From contig NZ_ASXG01000169.1 of NCBI RefSeq assembly GCF_000411975.1, positions 51,440 to 115,439 of the forward strand: a DNA stretch of 64,000 nt. Reading direction: 5' to 3'. Below, in pieces: positions 15,816 through 22,119 of this stretch. The position numbers were made by a program, and so were the translations under genes. Under the pieces are notes generated by a model that saw only the letters and a program-made list of their open reading frames with translations, did no database searches and had not been told where the DNA came from. Source of the DNA: Amycolatopsis orientalis DSM 43388 (GTDB lineage Bacteria > Actinomycetota > Actinomycetes > Mycobacteriales > Pseudonocardiaceae). Positions within the stretch are counted from its first letter, which is position 1; every line of letters starts with the position of its first letter.

Positions 15816-16118
15816 TCAGAGGTGCGCCATGGTCAGCGCGCGTTTGTCCTGTTTGATGATGTGGTCTCGTTCCGATTCGGACAGCCCGCCCCAGATGCCG
15901 TAGGGCTCGTGCACGGCGAGCGCGTGCTTGCGGCACATCTCCAGCACCGGGCACGACAGGCAGATCGCCTTGGCCCTGGCCTCGCGCCGCGCCCTCGCCG
16001 GTCCCCGCTCGCCGTCCGGGTGGAAGAAGGAGCCGCTGTCCATCCCCCGGCACGACCCCTCCAGCTGCCAGTCCCACATGTCTGCGTTGGGGCCGGGGAG
16101 CCTGCGCGTGTCTGCCAT
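15816..16118 (-). CDS. whiB3: WhiB3/WhiD-type iron-sulfur transcription factor
   Basis: 100 residues. WhiB proteins bind a redox-sensitive 4Fe-4S cluster and act with the primary sigma factor. The four cluster cysteines are in SCRGMD and AICLSCPVLEMC, and the G-V/I-W-G-G turn occurs as PYGIWGGLSESERD. RLPGPNADMWDWQL and FFHPDGERG match WhiB3 of mycobacteria and WhiD of Streptomyces, involved in redox response and sporulation-septum maturation. The ATG at 16118 follows GGAGG by 8 bases; upstream in-frame ATGs lack such a site. The location next to the groESL and sigD blocks equals that of Rv3416. Confidence 0.93.
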   Translation of the reverse strand: MADTRRLPGPNADMWDWQLEGSCRGMDSGSFFHPDGERGPARARREARAKAICLSCPVLEMCRKHALAVHEPYGIWGGLSESERDHIIKQDKRALTMAHL

Positions 16119-16326
16119 CTTGACCGCCTCCGTCATCCGGTCGATGCCATTAGCTGCTCTGCTGTGGTGCCGATACTCCATTCGGTGCAACGGCGGTAAC
16201 GTTAGAAGCGCGCCAATAGTTGTTCAATAGATCGGCGGCGATTCAGCCGTTAGGCATCCCCCAGATGTGTGAGCAGGGCTTTTGGCTCGGGTTGCCGGGA
16301 GTCCTGGCGGGCTGGATATTGACCGG

Positions 16327-17271
16327 GTGGGATCCGGATCAGGCGATGGAGAACCCACCCTGCCGGTGGCCTCGGTCGCCCGCCGGCTCGGTGTCGCGCC
16401 GTCCACCCTGCGTACTTGGGACCGCCGCTACGGTCTCGGTCCCAGTCGCCACACTGACGGCAGACATCGCCGCTACGGCAGCTCGGACATCGGCCGTCTC
16501 GAACTTATGCAGCGCGCGCTCCTTCGCGGCGCTTCGACGGCGGAGGCCGCGCAGTACGCGTTGGAGCAGATGCCGCGCGCGGACTTCGTGCCCGCGCCTG
16601 CCGAGCCCGCTGAAGCGACGCAGACGAAGGCGGCACCTGACGACGTCGAAGTCCCTTCGCGGCTCGCGCGTCGCTTGAGTACTGCTGCGTTGGCCATGGA
16701 CGTCGGCGCGGTGCAGCGAATGCTCGTTGACGCGATCAGCGAGCTGGGTGTGCTTCAGGCGTGGGCAGGCGTGATCGACCCCGTTCTCACTGCGCTCGGT
16801 GCGCGATGGCGAGGCGTGCACGCGGGTGCGGAAGTGGAGTACCTGCTCGCCGAGTGCGTGTACGCGGCACTAGTGCGCGCGACGCCCGTCCTCGATGAGC
16901 CTCGCAACCAACGGCCAGTCCTTCTCGCGTGCGTGCCCGACGAACGGGACAACATGCCGGTGTACGCGCTCGCGGCCGCTCTCGCCGGACGGCGTATCGG
17001 TACGCAGCTTTTCGGCATCGCGCTGCCTCAAGAAGTGCTGGCGGTAGCGGTACGGCGAAGCGCACCCGCTGCGGTGGTGCTGTGGGCGAATCGGGCAGAG
17101 GCGGACCCTCGGCTCTTCGCGCGAGTCTGTCGCGGACGGCAGCGGACGCGCCTGTTCGCTTGCGGCCCAGGCTGGGATGCGGGGGCATTGCCGCCGAAGG
17201 TCGAACTGCTGGCGGATCTTTCCGCGGCGGCCGACCGCGTGGAGCACGTTCTTGTCGGTGCTCCACGCTAG
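16327..17271 (+). CDS. MerR-family regulator with degenerate B12-binding fold
   Basis: 314 residues. A MerR winged helix-turn-helix (residues 12-75; PVASVARRLGVAPSTLRTWDRRYGLGP, DGRHRRYG) is joined by a charged linker to a helical bundle and Rossmann-like domain as in CarH/LitR cobalamin photoreceptors (LLACVPDERDNMPVYALAAAL, GTQLFGIALP). The ligand residues differ: the W-x9-E-H motif reads W161-x9-E171-Tyr, and the E-x-H-x-x-G lower-ligand motif reads E206-R-Asp208-N-M-P. It may therefore sense something else or be cofactor-free. The GTG at 16327 is tentative; a TTG at 16282 is in frame. The 208 bases to whiB3 form a divergent promoter region without a recognised motif. The next gene starts 9 bases downstream. 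Confidence 0.8.
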   Translation: MGSGSGDGEPTLPVASVARRLGVAPSTLRTWDRRYGLGPSRHTDGRHRRYGSSDIGRLELMQRALLRGASTAEAAQYALEQMPRADFVPAPAEPAEATQTKAAPDDVEVPSRLARRLSTAALAMDVGAVQRMLVDAISELGVLQAWAGVIDPVLTALGARWRGVHAGAEVEYLLAECVYAALVRATPVLDEPRNQRPVLLACVPDERDNMPVYALAAALAGRRIGTQLFGIALPQEVLAVAVRRSAPAAVVLWANRAEADPRLFARVCRGRQRTRLFACGPGWDAGALPPKVELLADLSAAADRVEHVLVGAPR

Positions 17272-17280
17272 AAAGGTCAG

Positions 17281-18546
17281 GTGGACGAAGAAGCGCTGAC
17301 GGCCCTCGCGTTCGGTCCGGACGCGGAGTCGGCGGATCCGATACCTCGCGACGGCTCGCCAAGGCAACGCCTCCTGGCGGCGATCGTGCTGGGCGCGCGC
17401 GGCCGGTACGCGGCAGCTGCGGACTTGCTCGACCCGCTTCGCCGCGGCCCGGACCCGCTGACGGCTTCCCTGGCGGCGAGCACGCTCGCCTCGCATCGGC
17501 GGCAGCTGGGGGCCCACGTCGCGGCACGGAAGCTGGACGGGGAGGCGCTGCTGGCGGTCGGACTGAGCTGGCCGCGAGTGGACGGATCGGGGCCGGGTTC
17601 GTCCGCAGCCCGTTCGCGATCAGTGGCCTCGTCTCTCGACGCGTCGGGCCTGGTCGCGTCCGCGGACGCTTCGGGTGGGCGAGATTGTCCGGCCGCAGCC
17701 CGTTCGCGGCTGGTGGCCTCGTCTCTCGACGCGTCGGGCCCGGTTGCATCCGCGGCCACCCCGCGCGGGCGAGATCGTCGGTCCGCAGCCCATTCGCGGC
17801 TGGTGGCTTCGTCTCTCGACGAGTCGAGCCGGGTCGCATCCGCGGACGCTTCGGGCGGGCGAGATCGTCCGTCCGCAGCCCGTTCGCAACCGGTGGCCTC
17901 GTCTCTCGACGCGTCGGGCCCGGTTGCATCCGCGGCCACCCCGCGCGGGCGGGATCGTCCGTCCGAGGCGCTTCCTGGGCCGGGCAGCCTCGGCGCGTCC
18001 GCCGAAGACCCGCACGGGCTGGACCTTCCCGGCGCCCGAGCCGACGCCCTGCTCGGCCTGGCCGCGGACAACCTCGCCCTCGGCCGCATCTCCGCCGCCC
18101 GTCGCCTGGCCGTCCGGGCCGCTCAAGCCGACCGTCGCTGGCGGGCGACCGTTCGCGGCGGCTGGGTGGGCGCCGAGATCGAACTCGCCGACGGGAACCC
18201 CGAAGCGGCCGTCGCCCCCGCCCGGCTGGCCTACGAAACCGCGGTGGCCCGGCACGCTCGGCGACATATCGTGAAGTCCAGCATCGTTCTCGGCGTCGCC
18301 CTGCTCGCGGCCGGGCAAGAGGGCGCGCGGGAACTCGTTCTCGCGGCCGCCGCCGACGCCGAAAAATACGAACTCGATTCACTTAATTGGGTGGCTGCTC
18401 GCGTCGCCGCTGATGTGGACCCCGACCGGGCGGAGGAGTATCGATTCAGGAGCCAGCAGGTGTTGCACGCAGTGTTACGGCACACGGATCCTTGTGTGAT
18501 GCGCATCGCACAGGAATCGCCATGGGTGCCTGTCGGACCCGGGTAG
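17281..18546 (+). CDS. TPR-like helical protein with internal 30-residue repeats
   Basis: 421 residues, GTG start. The N-terminal (1-105) and C-terminal (about 250-400) parts are Ala/Leu/Arg helix-turn-helix repeats typical of TPR-like scaffolds (RLLAAIVLGARGRYAAAADLL; ADNLALGRISAARRLAVRAA). Between them lie four copies of a 30-residue unit, consensus VASSLDASGPVAS plus a basic GRDRPS segment, encoded by an exact 90-base tandem repeat. The C-terminus ends TDPCVMRIAQESPWVPVGPG. The position between whiB3 and sigD is that of Rv3415c in M. tuberculosis, so the flanks are probably the conserved gene and the repeat block a lineage-specific expansion. No enzyme motif was seen. It is probably co-transcribed with the MerR gene. 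Confidence 0.75.
   Translation: MDEEALTALAFGPDAESADPIPRDGSPRQRLLAAIVLGARGRYAAAADLLDPLRRGPDPLTASLAASTLASHRRQLGAHVAARKLDGEALLAVGLSWPRVDGSGPGSSAARSRSVASSLDASGLVASADASGGRDCPAAARSRLVASSLDASGPVASAATPRGRDRRSAAHSRLVASSLDESSRVASADASGGRDRPSAARSQPVASSLDASGPVASAATPRGRDRPSEALPGPGSLGASAEDPHGLDLPGARADALLGLAADNLALGRISAARRLAVRAAQADRRWRATVRGGWVGAEIELADGNPEAAVAPARLAYETAVARHARRHIVKSSIVLGVALLAAGQEGARELVLAAAADAEKYELDSLNWVAARVAADVDPDRAEEYRFRSQQVLHAVLRHTDPCVMRIAQESPWVPVGPG
17601..17960 (+). repeat. Four tandem 90-base repeats inside the TPR-like gene
   Basis: The 10-mer GTCCGCAGCC (GGCCGCAGCC in copy 2) begins each copy at 17601, 17691, 17781 and 17871, an exact 90-base period; a fifth copy degenerates after GTCCG at 17961. 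Copies 1 and 3 share the segment TCCGCGGACGCTTCGGG, copies 2 and 4 share CGCGGCCACCCCGCGCGGG, so the array looks like a duplicated 180-base dimer. Length is a multiple of three and the frame is kept. Confidence 0.9.
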
Positions 18547-18677
18547 GCCTGCGGGAACGGGCGTTCCGGCATCCGGGCTAAGAAACTTCAAAAAAAGCCA
18601 CCGGATCGTGTCAAGGTTCGGGCTAAAGCGTCCGATAGGGGAAGTGGAATGTCACCCGGCTGCAGGAAGGAAACCCC

Positions 18678-19274
18678 GTGACGACGGTCTTGATCTGCGA
18701 CGACCGACGCAGTGTCCGCGAAGGGCTCACCCGTGTGATGTCCGCGGTGCCTGGGGTCAGTCGCATCGACTGCGTAGCGCACGGTGACGAGCTGCTGGCC
18801 CGGTACACCCGTCAGCCGGTCGACGTCGTGCTGGTCGGAACGCAACGCGCGGTCCCGACGGGCGTCGAGGCCACCCGCCGGCTCGTCTCCGCGAACCCCC
18901 AGGCGAACGTCATCGTCTTCGGCGCCCCGGACGACGCGGGCAGCATCGCGGCCGCCATCGCCGGCGGAGCGCGCGGCTACCTGCGCTGGGACGCCTCGCG
19001 GCCCGAACTGGTCGCCGCGCTGGCGCACACCCTGGCCAGCACCTCGGTGCCCGCGCCGCGGCAGCCGTCCGACCCGGGCGTGCAGCTCACCGAGCGCGAG
19101 CTGCAGGTGCTGCGCGGCATGAGCCAGGGCAAGAGCAACGGCCAGATCGGCCGCGAGCTGTACCTCTCCGAGGACACGGTCAAGACGCACGCGCGGCGGC
19201 TGTTCCGCAAGCTCGGCGTCCGCGACCGCGCGCAGGCCGTGGCGCACGGCTTCCGCCGCGGTCTCGTGTCCTGA
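18678..19274 (+). CDS. bldM: BldM-like orphan response regulator (pseudo-receiver)
   Basis: 198 residues. The C-terminal LuxR-type DNA-binding domain (QLTERELQVLRGMSQGKSNGQIGRELYLSEDTVKTHARRLFRKLG) closely follows Streptomyces BldM, a regulator of aerial growth that also pairs with WhiI. The receiver keeps the acidic pair at residues 8-9 (CDD), but the phospho-acceptor position 54 is Gly (VVLVG), the Thr/Ser is Gly82 and the conserved Lys is replaced by Trp104 (YLRWDAS). Phosphorylation at the usual site is therefore impossible. GGAAGGAAA precedes the GTG start. It stands alone between the MerR/TPR pair and sigD, with a hairpin after it. Identity as a bldM orthologue rather than paralogue is inferred. 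Confidence 0.8.
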   Translation: MTTVLICDDRRSVREGLTRVMSAVPGVSRIDCVAHGDELLARYTRQPVDVVLVGTQRAVPTGVEATRRLVSANPQANVIVFGAPDDAGSIAAAIAGGARGYLRWDASRPELVAALAHTLASTSVPAPRQPSDPGVQLTERELQVLRGMSQGKSNGQIGRELYLSEDTVKTHARRLFRKLGVRDRAQAVAHGFRRGLVS

Positions 19275-19327
19275 CCGAGGCCGGGCAAGCCAACACGGGA
19301 CTTCCGATCCGATTCCCGCGGTGACGA

Positions 19328-19356
19328 ACGGGCCAGGGCTGCCAGCCCTGGCCCGT
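19328..19356 (+). terminator. Terminator after bldM-like gene
   Basis: A perfect 13-base inverted repeat (ACGGGCCAGGGCT at 19328 and AGCCCTGGCCCGT at 19344) with a 3-base loop lies 54 bases after the stop. There is no T-run. The remaining bases to the sigD start (19357-19596) hold no other recognised gene and should contain the sigD promoter. Confidence 0.7.
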
Positions 19357-19596
19357 ACCTGTTGTCCTGGCTCCCGCTCTCGTGCCTCGCCCGCGTCCCC
19401 ACCGCGTGACGGCACTGCCCCACCCCGTCTGCCTGCGACAATCGCCGCCCGGCCGCGCCCGGCGCGCCGGTCACCACCTCTGGCGGTTGTCTGGTAGGAC
19501 TCCGACGGTACGGTAGCTGTGACCGGCGCTGGACGGGGACGACCACGCGCCGGATTCTTTGCACGCCTACACGTAACGCTGGGACTGTTGTCTGCG

Positions 19597-20169
19597 ATGG
19601 CCACTGTGGGGGATGGACTGGACGAGCCGGTCGCCGCCGCTGTCGAGGGAGACCCTCAGGCAGTGGAACGGTTGCTGGCCGCCATTCGTCCCCTTGTGGT
19701 GCGGTATTGCCGCGCCCGGGTTGGCAGGCAGGAGCGTTCGTTCGCTTCGGCAGACGACGTTGCGCAGGAGGTGTGTCTCGCGGTGCTTACGGCCTTGCCT
19801 TCGTACCGTGACCAGGGCCGCCCCTTTCTGGCGTTCGTCTACGGCATCGCCCAGCACAAGGTGGCCGACGCGCATCGCGCCGCGGCCCGCAACCGGGCGG
19901 AGCCGGTCGCCGAGATCCCGGACGAGATCGAGGGCGGCGTCGGCCCGGAGCAACGTGCTCTGCAGGGTGAGCTGAACGAGCGGATGGCGCAGTTGCTGCA
20001 GGTGCTGCCGGACAAACAGCGGGAAATCGTCGTTCTGCGGGTCGTGGTCGGACTGTCGGCGGAGGAGACGGCGGAAGCCGTCGGTTCCACGCCGGGTGCG
20101 GTCCGCGTCGCCCAGCACCGGGCGCTCGCCCGGCTGCGCAAGGTGCTTGCCGCCGAGGAGGTGATCTGA
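19597..20169 (+). CDS. sigD: ECF sigma factor SigD
   Basis: 190 residues from ATG 19597. Region 2 is seen in PLVVRYCRARVGRQERSFASADDVAQEVCLAVLTALPSYRDQGRPFLAFVYGIAQHKVADAHR, cut by normal spacing, and region 4 in LPDKQREIVVLRVVVGLSAEETAEAVGSTPGAVRVAQHRALARLRK. Both match M. tuberculosis SigD, an extracytoplasmic-function sigma factor for stationary-phase and late-growth genes. The chosen ATG aligns with the start of the conserved part (LDEPVAAAVEGD); an in-frame GTG at 19519 would add 26 residues and cannot be excluded. The stop directly abuts the start of its anti-sigma gene. Confidence 0.9.
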   Translation: MATVGDGLDEPVAAAVEGDPQAVERLLAAIRPLVVRYCRARVGRQERSFASADDVAQEVCLAVLTALPSYRDQGRPFLAFVYGIAQHKVADAHRAAARNRAEPVAEIPDEIEGGVGPEQRALQGELNERMAQLLQVLPDKQREIVVLRVVVGLSAEETAEAVGSTPGAVRVAQHRALARLRKVLAAEEVI

Positions 20170-21108
20170 GTGACCGATCGCGAAGACCGGGACAGAGACC
20201 TGTCACCTTCCGCGCAGGCCAGCGGCCTGACCGGGTACGAAGCGGAAGCCGATGGCGACCTCACGGCCATCCAGGCCGACGACGCGCTGCTCGACGCGCT
20301 CGGCGGGACCGATCCGGCTGTCGCCGACGGGCTCGGAGACCAGGAACTGAACGCGCTGCTGCTCGCGTGGCGCCGCGACATCGACAGCGAGCCGCTCGCC
20401 GAGCTGGTGGACGTGGACACCGCGGTCACCACGGTGAAGACCGCCACGCTGGCGCGCAAGCACCAAAGCCGCGGCCGGCGCCGCCGCTATCTCGTGCCGG
20501 TGGCCGCCGCGTGCGCCGCCGCCGCGATCGCCTTCACCGGCACCGGGCTCGCCGCCCGGGACGCCCAGCCCGGCGACACGCTGTGGGGCCTCACGAAGGT
20601 GCTCTACGCCGACCACGCCCGCTCCGTCGAGGCCGCCGCCGCGGCGAAGCTCGACCTGGAGAAGGCGAACCTGGCGCTGGCCGACAACCGGCTCGCGGAC
20701 GCCCGGCGCGCGCTCGCCGACGCGCAGGCCGCGCTCAACCAGGTCACCGACGCGGACAACCGCAACCAGCTCCTGCAGCAGCATCGCGAACTGGCCGCTC
20801 AGCTCGGCCAGCCGACGGCCCCGCCCGCGGACCAGAAGCCGTCGTCGCCGCCCGCCGTCCCGCCGGCGCACGACCCGGTCAGCAGCGCGGCGCAGCCGCC
20901 CGGCCAGTCGACCTCGCTGCCGGGCACCGGGCACACCAACAACCCGCCGCCGGCCACCTCGGTCACGCCGCTGCCGCCGGTCACGTCCACCCCCAGCTCG
21001 CCGCCGCCGTCGCCGAGCGCCACCCCGAACGATCCGGGCACGGGCAGCAGCCCGCGCAACGAGTCGTCGCAGGGGGTTCAGGCCCCGAACGGCACCAGCG
21101 GCTCCTAG
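20170..21108 (+). CDS. rsdA: Anti-sigma-D factor RsdA
   Basis: 312 residues, GTG start immediately after sigD. The N-terminal cytosolic part contains IQADDALLDALGG, the short helix by which RsdA-type proteins bind SigD, then ELNALLLAWRRDIDSEPL. A basic stretch (KHQSRGRRRR) precedes one membrane helix (YLVPVAAACAAAAIAFTGTGLAA, near residues 111-133). The outside part has a helical region (ARSVEAAAAAKLDLEKANLALADNRLADARRAL type) and a long Pro/Ser/Thr tail for wall spanning. In M. tuberculosis RsdA is degraded to release SigD. Gene order sigD-rsdA equals Rv3414c-Rv3413c. Confidence 0.9.
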   Translation: MTDREDRDRDLSPSAQASGLTGYEAEADGDLTAIQADDALLDALGGTDPAVADGLGDQELNALLLAWRRDIDSEPLAELVDVDTAVTTVKTATLARKHQSRGRRRRYLVPVAAACAAAAIAFTGTGLAARDAQPGDTLWGLTKVLYADHARSVEAAAAAKLDLEKANLALADNRLADARRALADAQAALNQVTDADNRNQLLQQHRELAAQLGQPTAPPADQKPSSPPAVPPAHDPVSSAAQPPGQSTSLPGTGHTNNPPPATSVTPLPPVTSTPSSPPPSPSATPNDPGTGSSPRNESSQGVQAPNGTSGS

Positions 21109-21116
21109 GTTTTCCG

Positions 21117-21150
21117 AAGGTCCCGGCACGGACAGTGCCGGGACCTTTTT
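21117..21150 (+). terminator. Intrinsic terminator of the sigD-rsdA operon
   Basis: A perfect 13-base stem (AAGGTCCCGGCAC at 21117-21129 with GTGCCGGGACCTT at 21135-21147), a 5-base loop and five T residues. It lies 8 bases after the rsdA stop. Confidence 0.93.
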
Positions 21151-21170
21151 CGTTTCGACGGGGAGGCGCG

Positions 21171-21464
21171 ATGCTGGTTTTCGGGGAGCCCTACGAGACT
21201 TCTCAGGGGACGGTGCTGATCACGGTCACCCGGCAAGCCCGCCGAGGCGGGCCGGGACGTGCGGTGGGGCTGTACACGGTCAACGCGGACGGCGTGACCT
21301 GGACTCCCGCCGTGGACCAGGGGCGGATCTCCCTGGTCGCCGCGTGCACCGGGCTCGTGGCCGCGGCGTTTTCGACGCTGGCCATGGTGCTCCGCCCGCC
21401 GTGGCCGAATCTGACCGAGCGGGCGATGATCGCGCAGGCCGAGAGCGCGAAACACCGCCGCTGA
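21171..21464 (+). CDS. Small GerW/YtfJ-like membrane protein
   Basis: 97 residues. VFGEPYETSQGTVLITVTRQ, then AVGLYTVNADGVTWTPAVDQGRI, matches the pattern of GerW/YtfJ sporulation-type proteins (GEP, TVIPV, then GVY-I, W-PAVD), but the Gly-rich middle loop is short. One membrane helix follows (SLVAACTGLVAAAFSTLAMVL, residues 53-74), then a basic tail. GGGAGG sits 5-6 bases before the ATG. It is the first gene after the rsdA terminator and is convergent with the DUF5319 gene. In Bacillus YtfJ is needed for spore coat and germination; no function is known to me in actinobacteria. Confidence 0.65.
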   Translation: MLVFGEPYETSQGTVLITVTRQARRGGPGRAVGLYTVNADGVTWTPAVDQGRISLVAACTGLVAAAFSTLAMVLRPPWPNLTERAMIAQAESAKHRR

Positions 21465-21470
21465 CCGGGG

Positions 21471-21523
21471 TTGTCCACAAGTCGACATGCCTGTGGACAA
21501 CACTTGTGGACAACTTGTGCACA
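21471..21523. promoter_or_regulatory. Cluster of four DnaA boxes
   Basis: TTGTCCACA occurs on the plus strand at 21471-21479 and as TGTGGACAA at 21492-21500 and 21505-21513, three perfect matches to the actinobacterial DnaA-box consensus, with a fourth box TTGTGCACA at 21515-21523 carrying one mismatch. All lie within 53 bases in a gap between convergent genes. No dnaA, dnaN or recF is nearby, so this is not oriC. It could titrate DnaA or mark a regulatory site. Confidence 0.8.
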
Positions 21524-21527
21524 CGCG

Positions 21528-21565
21528 AAGAAGGTCCTGGTGGGCAAGCTCACCAGGACCTTCTT
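21528..21565. terminator. Bidirectional terminator
   Basis: A perfect 15-base inverted repeat (AAGAAGGTCCTGGTG, 21528-21542, with 21551-21565) and 8-base loop lies between the convergent GerW-like and DUF5319 genes; A- and T-rich ends suit termination from either side. Confidence 0.88.
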
Positions 21566-21584
21566 GATTCGCGGTGCGTAAAGC

Positions 21585-21980
21585 TCAGTACGCGCTTTCG
21601 TTCGCGGTGACGCCGTCCGCGAAACCGCGGCAGTAGTCCCAGCTCACGTAGTCGGCCGGGTTCGGGTCGAAGGCCGGCTCGTGCGGGCGCATCCGGCCGT
21701 CGGACAGCAGCTGTTCGAGGCTCGCCCGCAGCAGCGTCCAGTCGTGGTAGTGGGGTTCGTCGCACTCTCCGCAGTCGACCACGATGCCGCGAACCCCGCG
21801 CGGCTCCAGCAGAGCCTGGTACACGGCGAGGTCGGACAGGTCGGCCAGCAGCTCGGTGCGCTCGTCCGCGCTGATCGGCTCTTCCAGGTGGTCGTCGGGG
21901 TCGGGGATGGCCCGGGCCGGATCGTCCGGGTCGTCCGCGAACGGATCGGGGGGCAACACATCGTGCGGCACGGCCTGCAC
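21585..21980 (-). CDS. DUF5319 conserved protein (Rv3412-like)
   Basis: 131 residues from GTG 21980; a GTG at 21971 would give 128. The sequence is strongly acidic at the N-terminus (PHDVLPPDPFADDPDDPARAIPDP), then has a helix pair and the segment GIVVDCGECDEPHYHDW, whose two Cys and two His could bind a metal. The C-terminus reads NPADYVSWDYCRGFADGV. It matches the short actinobacterial protein family found on the strand opposite to sigD-rsdA and guaB2, as Rv3412 in M. tuberculosis. Function is unknown. Its start is 139 bases from guaB2, in divergent orientation. Confidence 0.85.
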   Translation of the reverse strand: MQAVPHDVLPPDPFADDPDDPARAIPDPDDHLEEPISADERTELLADLSDLAVYQALLEPRGVRGIVVDCGECDEPHYHDWTLLRASLEQLLSDGRMRPHEPAFDPNPADYVSWDYCRGFADGVTANESAY

Positions 21981-22119
21981 GCTACCCGCCGGGCCACCCG
22001 CCCGGGCCGGGGCCCCGGCCCGGATATCATGAGGGGAAGGCCCGACCACCCTCGGCCCACGCCCGGCACCGCTGCCCGCGACTCCAGCCCACTCCCGCCA
22101 GGAAGGCCCTTCGCCCCTC

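Noticed and set aside
17601..17960. Regular 90-base repeats as a CRISPR array.
   Set aside because: No short repeat with unique spacers; the whole unit repeats and is in frame in a protein gene.
16787..18382. Long minus-strand open frame across the 90-base repeats.
   Set aside because: It is the antisense of the MerR and TPR-like genes; the repeats keep several frames open.
19519..19596. Longer SigD start at the GTG of 19519.
   Set aside because: The extra 26 residues are not like the conserved N-terminus, though they cannot be excluded; the ATG at 19597 fits the alignment better.
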